Shown one piece after another: positions 1 to 10,391 of a stretch of DNA of 64,000 nt. The DNA is taken from NCBI GenBank assembly GCA_041871065.1, contig CP168942.1, positions 1,056,501 through 1,120,500 on the forward strand, in the 5' to 3' direction. Under the pieces are notes generated by a model that saw only the letters and a program-made list of their open reading frames with translations, had not been told where the DNA came from and did not search any database. Origin of the DNA: Weissella confusa (GTDB lineage Bacteria > Bacillota > Bacilli > Lactobacillales > Lactobacillaceae). The position numbers and the translations under genes were made by a program. Position 1 is the stretch's first letter. Each line of letters opens with the position of its first letter.

Positions 1-506
1 TGTGCCTTACGCTTCAACGTTTGATCACTGGTTGCCGTTGAGAAAACAGTCAACTTAATCAATTGTTGTGTTAGGGTAGACCCACCTTGCAAACCGAGTG
101 ATGATCCAGTGAAGTTAGCAAAAGCAGCTCCAAGGATACGACGTGGATCAACACCGTGGTGCTTGTAGAAACGACGATCTTCAATTGAGACAACGGCCAT
201 ACGCATTTCTTGTGGAATCTCAGATTGCTTGGCCATCTCACGCTTTTGTGAGCCACTTGTATAGAAAACGTCACCGTTCTTATCCAAGTACTGGGTTTGT
301 GAAGTGCCGACAAGAGCAGCATTTGTCACTTTAGGTGCTGATGAAGCATAGTAGGTGAAAGCACCAACTCCGGCTAGTGTGCCGGCTGCGCCAAGGGTCA
401 CTAGGGTTAGCAACGTATACTTTGTATATCGCTTCCACTTTGGACCTGGCTGGGATGTCTTCTTTTTTGAACGTGACCTTTGCACGCGTGACATCTCTTC
501 TGTCAT
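1..506 (-). CDS. ponA: Penicillin-binding protein 1A, N-terminal part (runs off the window)
   Basis: Bifunctional class A PBP that polymerises glycan strands and cross-links peptidoglycan at the membrane. Only about 168 residues are visible: a basic cytoplasmic tail (RSRSKKK), one membrane segment near residues 38-60 (LLTLVTLGAAGTLAGVGAF), then the start of the GT51 transglycosylase domain with the catalytic-glutamate motif SIEDRRFYKHHGVD and the GGSTLTQQLIK motif. The start is the ATG at 506-504, 8 bases behind AAGGAGAA, which lies over the recU stop region, so it is probably translated from the recU transcript. The transpeptidase domain lies outside the window to the left. Identity is secure; the symbol follows B. 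subtilis recU-ponA synteny. Confidence 0.93.
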   Translation of the reverse strand, partial: MTEEMSRVQRSRSKKKTSQPGPKWKRYTKYTLLTLVTLGAAGTLAGVGAFTYYASSAPKVTNAALVGTSQTQYLDKNGDVFYTSGSQKREMAKQSEIPQEMRMAVVSIEDRRFYKHHGVDPRRILGAAFANFTGSSLGLQGGSTLTQQLIKLTVFSTATSDQTLKRKA

Positions 507-521
507 AACAAATAGTTCTCC

Positions 522-1127
522 TTATACTTTACGTTGATTAAGCAGTTCATCAATAGCGGTTAAATAAGGGGTGGTTGGATTAATTCCGAGGGGAACCAAA
601 GCGCCTTCTTCCTTAATAACATCGTATGGAATCGACTTTCGCTGGGTTTCTTGATTGTCCCAGTAAGTGAATAAGAGCTCTGCCCAAATGACGTATGTCT
701 CGTTTAGGTTTGAAAAGCGAATAATCATGAAAGCGAGTCCGTGTTGTGTAACCACTTGCTTCAAATGCTTAATCTGATGTTCATGGACATTTTTTAAAGG
801 AAACGACTGTTTATTGGTCGTTTCCTTCGCATCGAAGTCGATATAATGCCCATTATAAACACCATTGTAATCTGTGGTAGAAGCCTGTCTAAAGTAAGCT
901 TCCGTAATTTTCGCGGCTGAACGGGCGGGATAACTCACATTAACAATTTGGATGGGCGTGGGCTTTTTATGGATCACGGCCTTATCCGTTGCTAAGTAGT
1001 ACGCGTTTGCGTCGTTCAAGTCATTTTCCAATGACATACCACGGTTACTTTGGGAAACACCTTTAGAAACCGGCTTTGAAAACGCACTCGGATTAAATTG
1101 GCGTCCATTTGGATAGTTAATAGCCAT
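522..1127 (-). CDS. recU: Holliday junction resolvase RecU
   Basis: Endonuclease that cleaves Holliday junctions during recombinational repair and chromosome segregation in Firmicutes. The 201-residue length matches the family. The N-terminal GMSLENDLNDANAYYL block, the VYNGHYIDFDAKET metal-binding core (Asp and Glu of the restriction-endonuclease-like fold) and the following FPLKNVHEHQIKHL are recognisable. It is followed 15 bases later by ponA, the classic recU-ponA pair. A good promoter lies at 1160-1189 on the same strand, divergent from ypsA. Confidence 0.95.
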   Translation of the reverse strand: MAINYPNGRQFNPSAFSKPVSKGVSQSNRGMSLENDLNDANAYYLATDKAVIHKKPTPIQIVNVSYPARSAAKITEAYFRQASTTDYNGVYNGHYIDFDAKETTNKQSFPLKNVHEHQIKHLKQVVTQHGLAFMIIRFSNLNETYVIWAELLFTYWDNQETQRKSIPYDVIKEEGALVPLGINPTTPYLTAIDELLNQRKV

Positions 1128-1159
1128 TTCGTACTCCTGCGTCTTAAGGTATCCTTTAT

Positions 1160-1189
1160 ATTATAGCAAAATGACAATTATTCTGACAA
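1160..1189 (-). promoter_or_regulatory. Promoter of recU-ponA
   Basis: On the minus strand TTGTCA (1189-1184) is separated by 18 bases from TATAAT (1165-1160), which has an extended TGC in front. It sits 33 bases upstream of the recU ATG. A divergent TATAAT at 1197-1202 on the plus strand probably serves ypsA, so the two promoters nearly abut. Read by eye. Confidence 0.6.
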
Positions 1190-1230
1190 ACTTTCCTATA
1201 ATGTAAGTAATACGTAAAGAGGTGATGAAG

Positions 1231-1812
1231 TTGACAGTTGATGGTGAGTTACATCGAATTTGGATTACGGGCTTTCGTAGTTACGAACTGGGCGTAATGG
1301 GCACAAAAGACCCAAAATTGATGGTTATTAAATATGCATTGCGTAAAATTTTGGAAAATGCGATCCAAGATGGCACGGATTGGTTGATTACCGGTGGGCA
1401 ATTAGGCATTGAACAGTGGGCAATTGAGGTTGCGCTAGAATTACGAGACGAAGCGTACCCAGAGTTTCAAATTGCTTTAATGACACCTTTTAGTAAGTTT
1501 GGCAGTCAGTGGAATGAAGCGAATGCGGAAAAATTGACGCAATTAAAAAACTCAGTCAATTTTACCAGCGCTGTGTCGCAGGGGGATTTTGCTGGCCGTA
1601 ATCAAATGGTGACTTACCAAAACTTTATGTTGACGCACACCGACGAGGCGGTCATTTTCTTTGATGAAGAAGCGACGGAATCAAAGGCGCGGTATGATGA
1701 TATTGCCATTCATGATTTTGCTGAAAACCACGATTATCCAGTACGCCGGGTGGATTTGGATCGCCTACAAGACTACGCGACTGAGTATCAAGAAACGCTC
1801 TGGGAAGACTAG
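1231..1812 (+). CDS. ypsA: YpsA-like (DUF1273, SLOG superfamily) protein
   Basis: About 193 residues, DUF1273/YpsA family, linked in Bacillus and Staphylococcus to cell division; the fold is Rossmann-like and the ligand is not settled. Visible features are the N-terminal WITGFRSYELG strand, DWLITGGQLGIEQWAIEVA (glycine-rich nucleotide-type loop) and the central ALMTPF strand. The sequence GTG ATG AAG TTG offers three starts. The TTG at 1231 has AAAGAGGTG at a proper 6-base spacing, whereas the GTG (1222) and ATG (1225) overlap that ribosome site. It precedes gpsB, as in B. subtilis. Confidence 0.85.
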   Translation: MTVDGELHRIWITGFRSYELGVMGTKDPKLMVIKYALRKILENAIQDGTDWLITGGQLGIEQWAIEVALELRDEAYPEFQIALMTPFSKFGSQWNEANAEKLTQLKNSVNFTSAVSQGDFAGRNQMVTYQNFMLTHTDEAVIFFDEEATESKARYDDIAIHDFAENHDYPVRRVDLDRLQDYATEYQETLWED

Positions 1813-1839
1813 GACACAAACAATTCACATAAAGTGCTT

Positions 1840-1868
1840 TTGTAACTGAGTTTAAAACCTGTTAAACT
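1840..1868 (+). promoter_or_regulatory. Promoter of gpsB
   Basis: TTGTAA at 1840-1845, 17 bases, then TAAACT at 1863-1868, about 30 bases before the GpsB start. Moderate match to sigma-A consensus. Confidence 0.45.
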
Positions 1869-1900
1869 AATAATACGAACAAAACGGAGGAGTCCTAGTG

Positions 1901-2269
1901 ATGGAAAACGTGCTACACAACCGCGAGGAAATTTTGACGAAGGAATTTAAGAAGACGCGTATCGGTACTGGATACGATATGACGGATGTTGATTCTTTCT
2001 TGGATGAAATCATGTCAGATTACCAAGCGTTCCAAAGTAATATTGATGAATTGACGACACAAAACGAGAAGTTGAAGGCTCAAGTCGCTGAATTGACGAA
2101 GCAAGTGTCAGTTGCAGCAACGGCACCTAAGGCATCTCCAGCGCCAGTGGCAAACACAAACATGGATATTTTGAAGCGTTTGTCTAACTTGGAACGCCGT
2201 GTATTTGGTACGGCTTCTGAGGCACCAGCACCAGTTGCCGAAGAAAAGGCTACACAAACTGCTGAATAA
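1901..2269 (+). CDS. gpsB: Cell division/PBP1A-shuttling protein GpsB
   Basis: Small cytoplasmic coiled-coil adaptor that binds cytoplasmic tails of PBPs and coordinates septal and lateral wall growth. The DivIVA-type N-terminal domain is clear (ILTKEFKKTRIGTGYDMTDV, DSFLDEIMSDY), then a coiled coil (about residues 45-70), an Ala/Pro linker, and the conserved C-terminal DILKRLSNLERRVFG helix. About 122 residues. GGAGG at 1886-1890 could serve the GTG at 1898 (7 bases) or the ATG at 1901 (10 bases); the start is therefore uncertain by one codon. Its partner PBP1A is encoded less than 1 kb away on the other strand. Confidence 0.95.
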   Translation: MENVLHNREEILTKEFKKTRIGTGYDMTDVDSFLDEIMSDYQAFQSNIDELTTQNEKLKAQVAELTKQVSVAATAPKASPAPVANTNMDILKRLSNLERRVFGTASEAPAPVAEEKATQTAE

Positions 2270-2272
2270 GTG

Positions 2273-2278
2273 TATAAT
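2273..2278 (+). promoter_or_regulatory. -10 element for rnpB
   Basis: TATAAT directly behind the gpsB stop codon, 10 bases before the first paired base of RNase P RNA; no convincing -35. Read-through from gpsB is also possible. Confidence 0.5.
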
Positions 2279-2288
2279 AAGTAAATAC

Positions 2289-2671
2289 GATGCATTAGCG
2301 GGTAATTGCGTATGGCTTATGCCGTATGAGGAAAGTCCATGCTCGCACTGACTGCGATGTCAGTAGTGTTCGTGCTAGCTGAAAAAATAAGGCTAGGCAG
2401 CCGACTTGTCGGTTGACGGCCAACGAAAGACCTACGGGTAACTATGGTTGAGTAGTTGTTAAAGTGCCACAGTGACGAACCGTCAAAGAAATGCGACGGG
2501 TGGAACGCGGTAAACCCCTCGAGCGGGCAACCCAAACTTTGGTAGGGGCGCTTGACCTAACAAATTGAAGTGATGGTCGGGGAGACAGAAATGTCTGAGA
2601 TAGATGATTGCCACCGAATATTGACCGCCAATCGATATTCGGTACAAAACATGGCTTATAGCTGATGCATC
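2289..2671 (+). ncRNA. rnpB: RNase P RNA, type B (Bacillus type)
   Basis: Catalytic RNA that trims the 5' leader of tRNA precursors. Hallmark blocks are present in order: GAGGAAAGTCCATGCTCGCA (2329-2348), AGTGTTCGTGC, AAAGTGCCACAGTGACGAA, TGGAACGCGGTAAACCCCTC, GATAGATGATTGCC and ACAAAACATGGCTTA. The ends pair (GATGCATTAGC at 2289-2299 with GCTGATGCATC at 2661-2671), which sets the limits to within a few bases. The position between gpsB and ypsC is the conserved Firmicute arrangement. Confidence 0.96.
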
Positions 2672-2675
2672 AGGC

Positions 2676-2709
2676 AGCCGACGTCCTTGTGGCGTCGGCT
2701 TTCTTTTTG
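2676..2709 (+). terminator. Terminator of rnpB
   Basis: AGCCGACG (2676-2683) pairs with CGTCGGCT (2693-2700) and is followed by TTCTTTTT. Confidence 0.9.
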
Positions 2710-2735
2710 CACTTAAACCCGGGAAACTGGGATAC

Positions 2736-2857
2736 ATAAAGTAGAGTGGGAGTGTCGGAGGTTAAACCTCCGACGCGACCAAGTCGCACTTATCAGGTGC
2801 GTCTTTGGTCTTACTCCCGACTAAAGTCGGGGGTTAGACCAACAGCTGCTGTGATAA
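2736..2857 (+). promoter_or_regulatory. Structured leader RNA, copy 1 (23S-methyl-type element) before ypsC
   Basis: Probable cis-regulatory RNA between the rnpB terminator and the 23S rRNA methyltransferase gene. Stems: 2754-2761 with 2767-2774; GCGAC 2775-2779 with GTCGC 2783-2787; a long 3' hairpin TTGGTCT 2805-2811 with AGACCAA 2836-2842, capped by CCCGACT 2816-2822 with AGTCGGG 2825-2831; and an outer helix TTATCA 2790-2795 with TGATAA 2852-2857. No U-run follows, so it is not a simple terminator. A homologous copy with compensatory changes lies at 33226-33351. The position matches the '23S-methyl' RNA motif described in Lactobacillales; I recognise it by context and structure, not by a covariance search. 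The ribosome site AAGGTGA follows at 2866-2872. Confidence 0.75.
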
Positions 2858-2877
2858 CTAAGAAAAAGGTGACAATT

Positions 2878-4008
2878 ATGCAAACATTTAAATTGATGGC
2901 CACCATGGGAGCAGGACTAGAAGCCCTTGTTGCTCGTGAGTTGAAGGACATGGGTTATGCAACCCAAACTGAAAATGGACGTGTTTTCTTCCAAGGAACG
3001 GTTGAAGACATTTACCGCACTAACTTGTGGTTGCGTGTAGCTGACCGTGTCAAAATCGTCGTAACAGAATTCGATGCCAAGACGTTCGATCAATTGTTCG
3101 AAAAGACGAAGGCATTCCCATGGGAAGACTTGTTGCCATATGATGCTGAATTCCCAGTAAATGGTCGTTCAAAGAATTCTATTTTGCACTCTGTACCAAC
3201 GGTGCAAGCAATCACGAAGAAGGCGATTGTTAACCGCTTGACGGATGCTTATCACGCACGTGGCTACTTGCCAGAAACGGGTAACCGTTTTGTTTTGGAG
3301 ACAGCCGTGGATAAGGATCACGTCATGATTACGTTGGATACGACGGGTGATTCATTGTTCAAGCGTGGTTACCGTACTGAAAAGGGTGGTGCACCACTTA
3401 AGGAAACGATGGCCGCTGCATTGGTTAACTTGGCTCACTGGTTTACTGATAACCCATTTGTTGACCCAACGACTGGTTCAGGTACCATTGCCATCGAGGC
3501 TGCGTTGATTGGTCGCAACATTGCGCCAGGATTGAACCGTGAGTTCGATATTACGCAATGGGATTGGTTCGACAAGAAGATTGGCGAAACATTGAAGGCA
3601 CAAGCACGTCAAATGATCGATTTTGATGTTGAGTTGGATATTGAAGGATTCGATATTGACGAAAACATGATTGAAATCGCTAAGGCAAACGCTGAAGCTG
3701 CTGGTGTTGGTGACGACATCACATTTAAGCAATTGGCTGCCAAGGATTGGTCAACTGACAAGATTAACGGTGTGTTGGTTGCAAACCCACCATACGGAGA
3801 ACGTTTGGGTGACGAAGATGCTGCTCGCCAACTTTACAGTGAGATGGGCCACATCTACAACAACATGCCAACTTGGTCAAAGTACATTTTGACGTCTGAT
3901 GAAGGCTTTGAAGAAGCGTTCGGTGCTAAGGCTACTAAGAAGCGTAAGTTGTACAACGGTGCATTGAAGGTTGATTTGTACCAATACTGGGGAAAGAAGA
4001 TCCGCTAA
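2878..4008 (+). CDS. ypsC: THUMP-domain 23S rRNA (guanine-N2) methyltransferase, YpsC/RlmL type
   Basis: SAM-dependent methylation of 23S rRNA. Residues about 1-160 form the N-terminal ferredoxin-like/THUMP RNA-binding region; the Rossmann methyltransferase has motif I VDPTTGSGTIAIEAA and motif IV ANPPYGERLG, the NPPY signature of amino-group methyltransferases. 376 residues is the normal length for the Firmicute enzyme, which lacks the RlmK half of the E. coli RlmKL fusion. The ATG at 2878 follows AAGGTGA; an upstream in-frame reading frame runs back through the leader RNA to 2746 but has no ribosome site and no family similarity. Expression is probably controlled by the leader at 2736-2857. 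Confidence 0.92.
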   Translation: MQTFKLMATMGAGLEALVARELKDMGYATQTENGRVFFQGTVEDIYRTNLWLRVADRVKIVVTEFDAKTFDQLFEKTKAFPWEDLLPYDAEFPVNGRSKNSILHSVPTVQAITKKAIVNRLTDAYHARGYLPETGNRFVLETAVDKDHVMITLDTTGDSLFKRGYRTEKGGAPLKETMAAALVNLAHWFTDNPFVDPTTGSGTIAIEAALIGRNIAPGLNREFDITQWDWFDKKIGETLKAQARQMIDFDVELDIEGFDIDENMIEIAKANAEAAGVGDDITFKQLAAKDWSTDKINGVLVANPPYGERLGDEDAARQLYSEMGHIYNNMPTWSKYILTSDEGFEEAFGAKATKKRKLYNGALKVDLYQYWGKKIR

Positions 4009-4035
4009 TTTTTAAAGATTGAAAGGGGCAAACAC

Positions 4036-6327
4036 ATGAGTTCACTACTTGATGGCATGAACGACAAACAGGCAGAAGCGGTTATGATAACGGAAGGCCC
4101 GTTGCTAATTATGGCTGGTGCCGGATCTGGTAAAACACGTGTTCTGACGCATCGTGTCGCCCACTTGATTAAGGATTTAAATGTGATGCCATGGCGTATT
4201 TTGGCCATCACATTTACGAATAAAGCTGCCCGCGAAATGAAGGAACGTATTGGTCAACTAGTTGATGCAGAAGATGCAGATGCTGTTTGGGTTTCAACAT
4301 TCCACGCGTTGGCAGTGCGTATTTTGCGCCGTGATATCGATAAGTTGGGCTACAAGAAAGACTTCTCAATTATTGATGCCGGTGCCCAACGTACATTGAT
4401 TAAGCGTATTTTGAAGGATATGAACGTGGATATTGAAAAGTACGATCCACGTTCAGTGCTTGGTGCGATTTCTAACGCGAAAAACGCGATGGAAAAGCCT
4501 GAAAAGTACGAGGAAATGGCTAATGGGCCATTTGAAGAGATTGTTGCAAAGGCGTACAAGGAGTATCAACACCAATTGGCGTTGGCACAATCAGTTGACT
4601 TTGATGACTTGATTATGTTGACCATCGAACTATTGCACCAAGAACAAGAAGTGTTGGCATTCTACCAAGAAAAGTTTTTGTACGTGCACGTCGATGAGTA
4701 TCAGGACACCAACGATGCCCAATATGAATTGGTCACGTTGTTGTCAGCTAAGCACCGCAACTTGGCCGTAGTTGGTGACTCAGACCAGTCTATCTATGGT
4801 TGGCGTGGTGCGAACATGCAAATCATCATGAACTTCACCAAGGATTATCCAGATGCGAAGACGGTTATGTTGGAACAAAATTACCGTTCAACACAAACCA
4901 TTTTGGATGCGGCAAACGCGGTTATTGAACACAACAACGAGCGTATTGCTAAAAATCTTTGGACGGACAACGGGATGGGAGAAAAGATTACCTATTACCG
5001 TGGTCAATCTGACAAGGATGAGGCATTGTATGTCATCGCACAAATCCGCGATGGTGTAAAAAACGACGAGCGCAACTACCGTGATTTCGCTGTACTTTAC
5101 CGTACGAATGCGCAATCACGTGGAATTGAAGAAGCTTTGGTGAAGGCGAACATCCCTTATACGATGGTCGGTGGATCAAAGTTTTATGAGCGTAAGGAAA
5201 TTCGTGACGTCTTGGCATACTTAGCCTTGGTCACGAATCCGGCCGACAATGAAAGTTTCTTGCGTGTTGTCAATGAGCCGAAGCGTGGCATTGGTAACAC
5301 ATCAATCGAACGCTTGCGTTCATTTGCCCTGCAACAAAACTGGCCATTGTTGGATGCTGCGCAAAATGCAGTGATGATTCCAGGATTGACGGCCCGTGCG
5401 GCTAACCAATTAACGCAATTTGCAGACTTGATTAGCTCACTTCGTCAACAAATGACGTTTGATTTAAGTATCACTGACTTGACGCGTCAAATTTTGGAGC
5501 GTTCTGGTTATGAGGAGCAATTTAAGGCATCCCCAACCCCAGAAAACCAAGGTCGCCTTGAAAACTTGGCCGAATTCCTTTCAGTAACGGAAGAGTTCGA
5601 CAAGAAGTACGAGCCAACTGAAGAAAGCGTCTCAAAGTACGTTGACTTCCTTGGGGAATTGGCATTGGTGTCTGATTTAGACAGTGTTGACGAAGATGCT
5701 GACAACCAAGTGACGTTGATGACGTTGCACGCTGCCAAGGGATTGGAATTCCCAGTCGTCTTCTTGGTTGGTATGGAAGAAAACTTGTTCCCATTGTCTC
5801 GTGCTGCAGCTGATGACGCCCAACTAGAAGAAGAGCGTCGTTTGGCCTATGTTGGTATTACGCGTGCGAAGCAAAAGTTGTTTATTACGAATGCTTATTC
5901 ACGTTTGCTATACGGCCGTACAACGAGCAATATCCCATCACGTTTCATCGATGAAATTAGTCCAGAGTTGATTCAACAACCTGCTGGACAAACATTGTCA
6001 ACAACAGCAAATCGTGATGGTGCTTTGCCATTTGCGCGTCGCACACAACAAGCGACAGCTACGACGTTTGCCGGTCGTCAACGTCAATCATCGGTTGCGT
6101 CAACGCCAGCCCGCACAACATCTTCAATGACGACGAATAACCCAGGAACCGGTGCTGATAAGGCGGCATGGACAATTGGGGATGCGGTTAGTCACAAGAA
6201 GTGGGGCGTTGGTCACGTTGTGAAGGTGTCAGGAACCGGTGAAGACCAAGAATTGGACATTGCGTTCCCAGATCAAGGTATTAAGCGTTTGTTGGCTGCC
6301 TTTGCACCAATCCAAAAAGTCAATTAA
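4036..6327 (+). CDS. pcrA: ATP-dependent DNA helicase PcrA (UvrD family)
   Basis: Superfamily 1A 3'-5' helicase for repair, replication restart and plasmid replication. Motifs in order: Q-motif LNDKQAEAV-type start (MNDKQAEAV), Walker A AGAGSGKT (about residues 28-35), ITFTNKAAREMKERI, DEYQDTN (Walker B), GDSDQSIYGWRGA, LEQNYRST, VTLMTLHAAKGLEFPVVFLV and YVGITRAK. The C-terminus ends with the small Tudor-like RNA polymerase-binding domain (WTIGDAVSHKKWGVGHVVKV). 763 residues, typical. Ribosome site GAAAGGGG before the ATG. First gene of the conserved pcrA-ligA-camS group; ligA follows 17 bases after the stop. Confidence 0.97.
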   Translation: MSSLLDGMNDKQAEAVMITEGPLLIMAGAGSGKTRVLTHRVAHLIKDLNVMPWRILAITFTNKAAREMKERIGQLVDAEDADAVWVSTFHALAVRILRRDIDKLGYKKDFSIIDAGAQRTLIKRILKDMNVDIEKYDPRSVLGAISNAKNAMEKPEKYEEMANGPFEEIVAKAYKEYQHQLALAQSVDFDDLIMLTIELLHQEQEVLAFYQEKFLYVHVDEYQDTNDAQYELVTLLSAKHRNLAVVGDSDQSIYGWRGANMQIIMNFTKDYPDAKTVMLEQNYRSTQTILDAANAVIEHNNERIAKNLWTDNGMGEKITYYRGQSDKDEALYVIAQIRDGVKNDERNYRDFAVLYRTNAQSRGIEEALVKANIPYTMVGGSKFYERKEIRDVLAYLALVTNPADNESFLRVVNEPKRGIGNTSIERLRSFALQQNWPLLDAAQNAVMIPGLTARAANQLTQFADLISSLRQQMTFDLSITDLTRQILERSGYEEQFKASPTPENQGRLENLAEFLSVTEEFDKKYEPTEESVSKYVDFLGELALVSDLDSVDEDADNQVTLMTLHAAKGLEFPVVFLVGMEENLFPLSRAAADDAQLEEERRLAYVGITRAKQKLFITNAYSRLLYGRTTSNIPSRFIDEISPELIQQPAGQTLSTTANRDGALPFARRTQQATATTFAGRQRQSSVASTPARTTSSMTTNNPGTGADKAAWTIGDAVSHKKWGVGHVVKVSGTGEDQELDIAFPDQGIKRLLAAFAPIQKVN

Positions 6328-6344
6328 CAAAGAGGGACTGTTGA

Positions 6345-8381
<2,037 letters not shown>

Positions 8382-8436
8382 TAATCAAAAACGAAACCGC
8401 TCGATGAAGCTGTCGAGTGGGTAAAAGGAGTTTTTC

Positions 8437-9627
8437 ATGATGCGTGCACTTAAATGGATTGCTGCACTAGTCGCTGTGGCAGTTTTGGCTGTAGCTTTGG
8501 TCTTCTTTGGTAACTTTTTCTCTAAGAATTCATCATCAGTTGATAATTCTGGTACGACGAAGACGACGCGTTCATCTTCATCAAAGAAGGGTGTTCAGGT
8601 TACTGGAAAAGCTGACGACTCAGTTTATAAGACTGTCATCAAGGACGGTAAGTATTTGACGAGCAAGACCCGTGGCTTGACGGCGCAACAAAATGCCGGC
8701 AACACGTTCAACTTGGTTGGTTTTGAAGATGGGTTGCTTGATTTTTCTAAGGACCACTTCAGTACGTCTAAGTACGTGTTCCAAGAAGGTCAATATTTGT
8801 CTACAAATACGGCTGTAGATTGGTTAAATCGTAAGTCAGAAGAAAACCCAACGGGATTGAACCCTGAGGATAACGGTAAGACTGATGATTCACGTGCGCC
8901 AATCTACTTGCAAACGATTGAAGAACAAGACTTCATGACACAAGACGGTGATAACTTGAAGTTGGCTGGTATTGTCATCGGTATGGGTATGAACACGCAA
9001 GATGTTTACCAAAAGGAAAAGGATGGTCCTAGCTTTACGCAAGATATTGATAAGGCTGACCGCATTGCTCATGGTAAGGAAATGGCTGCTGAAGTCGTTA
9101 AGCGTTACCGTGCAATGAAGGACATTCCTGCTGATGTACCAATCTACGTGGCCATGTATGCTCAAGCTAAGGACGACTCATTGGCCGGCGGTAGCTTCTA
9201 CAGCTGGAACGTGTCTAAGTCAGGTAATGAACTTGGTTCATGGACTGACTTGAACAATCAAACGGTTGTGTTGCCAATGCAAGAAGGTACGGCGTCATCA
9301 AAGTCAGTTGCTAGTTCATTGAACACAAGCTTCACGAACTTTGTGGACAAGGTACAAGGATTCTTCCCTAACTTGGCGTCTGTTACTGGTCAGGCAGCTT
9401 ACCGTGATGGTACGTTGCGTGGTTTGAATGTGACGGTCTCAACGCAATTCTACTCAGCAACTGAAATCCAAAGCTTTGCTAACTACATTGCACAAATCGC
9501 ACCAAGCTACCTACCAAATGGTGTGCCAGTTCAAATTCGAATTGAAGCCTCAACGGGTATGCAAGCATACGTGACGACGGATGCAAAGGATAACAAATAC
9601 ACAGTGACGATTCTTGGATCGTACTAA
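8437..9627 (+). CDS. camS: CamS-family sex-pheromone precursor-like protein, membrane-anchored
   Basis: CamS family (396 residues), exported protein whose lipoprotein signal peptide in enterococci and staphylococci yields pheromone peptides; the role of the mature protein is unclear. The N-terminus is a basic tip and hydrophobic helix (ALVAVAVLAVALVFFGNFF), then a Ser/Thr linker. There is no cysteine anywhere in the protein, so the usual lipobox is missing and the helix must act as an uncleaved anchor or type I signal. Position after pcrA-ligA fits the family; gatCAB, often next, is absent. AAAGGAG lies 6 bases before the ATG. A terminator follows. Confidence 0.9.
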   Translation: MMRALKWIAALVAVAVLAVALVFFGNFFSKNSSSVDNSGTTKTTRSSSSKKGVQVTGKADDSVYKTVIKDGKYLTSKTRGLTAQQNAGNTFNLVGFEDGLLDFSKDHFSTSKYVFQEGQYLSTNTAVDWLNRKSEENPTGLNPEDNGKTDDSRAPIYLQTIEEQDFMTQDGDNLKLAGIVIGMGMNTQDVYQKEKDGPSFTQDIDKADRIAHGKEMAAEVVKRYRAMKDIPADVPIYVAMYAQAKDDSLAGGSFYSWNVSKSGNELGSWTDLNNQTVVLPMQEGTASSKSVASSLNTSFTNFVDKVQGFFPNLASVTGQAAYRDGTLRGLNVTVSTQFYSATEIQSFANYIAQIAPSYLPNGVPVQIRIEASTGMQAYVTTDAKDNKYTVTILGSY

Positions 9628-9634
9628 TTGCTTG

Positions 9635-9662
9635 AAACCAGGTCATTTGACCTGGTTTTTTG
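9635..9662 (+). terminator. Terminator of the pcrA-ligA-camS unit
   Basis: AAACCAGGTCA pairs with TGACCTGGTTT across a two-base gap, then a T-run. Confidence 0.9.
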
Positions 9663-9726
9663 CTTGCAATCAGTAACTTAAACAAGTATAGTAGTAAAAA
9701 TATATTTTTTTGGGAGGATGAATGAA

Positions 9727-10362
9727 ATGGGGATGCATCAATATTTATCAGGTTTGAATGAACTTGAAATGATCACACGCGCACCGGGGTACTTTAAGTA
9801 TCAACCTCATTCAGTGGCCGCCCACTCATGGAAGGTTACCGAAGCTGCCCAATTCTTGGGTGACATTGAAGAACAAGCGGGTAATGACGTTAACTGGCGT
9901 ATGCTTTACGAAAAGGCTTTGAATCACGATATTACGGAACGTTTTATCGGTGATATCCGTACACCAGTTAAGTATGCGTCAGCAACTTTGCGCCAAATGT
10001 TGGCGGACGTTGAAGACTCATTGTCAGATAACTTTGTTAAGACGGAAATCCCAGTCGAATTGCAAGAAGCCTACAAGCGTCGTCTTCACGAGGGTAAGGA
10101 TGATACGCTTGAAGGACGTATCTTGTCAGTGGCCGACAAGGTTGACTTGTTGTACGAAGCATACGGTGAATTGCAAAAGGGCAATCCAGAGCCTGTGTTC
10201 TTGGAGATTTACAAGGAAAGTCTTGAAACGATTTTTGCTTTCCGTGACATGCCAAGTGTGGCGTACTTTATTCGTGAGGTGCTGCCAGAGTTGCTGGACG
10301 AGCAATTTCCAGGTTCAGAACAATTACAACGCATCTACATCGGCATCTTCAATGCAAAGTAG
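9727..10362 (+). CDS. HD-domain phosphohydrolase, YfbR-like
   Basis: Predicted metal-dependent nucleotidase or phosphohydrolase of the HD superfamily, close to YfbR-like 5'-deoxynucleotidases. Metal ligands appear as HSVAAHSW (His), NHDITERFIGD (the HD pair) and later VADKVDLLYEAYGE (Asp). About 211 residues. GGGAGG at 9712-9717 touches an upstream ATG at 9718, so the in-frame ATG at 9727 (9-base spacing) is the better start. It stands alone between the camS terminator and uvrB. The substrate cannot be told from the sequence. Confidence 0.8.
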   Translation: MGMHQYLSGLNELEMITRAPGYFKYQPHSVAAHSWKVTEAAQFLGDIEEQAGNDVNWRMLYEKALNHDITERFIGDIRTPVKYASATLRQMLADVEDSLSDNFVKTEIPVELQEAYKRRLHEGKDDTLEGRILSVADKVDLLYEAYGELQKGNPEPVFLEIYKESLETIFAFRDMPSVAYFIREVLPELLDEQFPGSEQLQRIYIGIFNAK

Positions 10363-10391
10363 ACATAAGTTGTTATAATGATAAATAGAGA

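Noticed and set aside
2746..2877. N-terminal extension of YpsC through the leader RNA
   Set aside because: Frame is open but has no ribosome site, lies over conserved RNA stems, and family proteins start at the downstream Met.
9950..10378. 142-codon same-strand frame inside the HD-domain gene
   Set aside because: Out-of-frame shadow; Cys/Lys/Arg-rich composition and no ribosome site.
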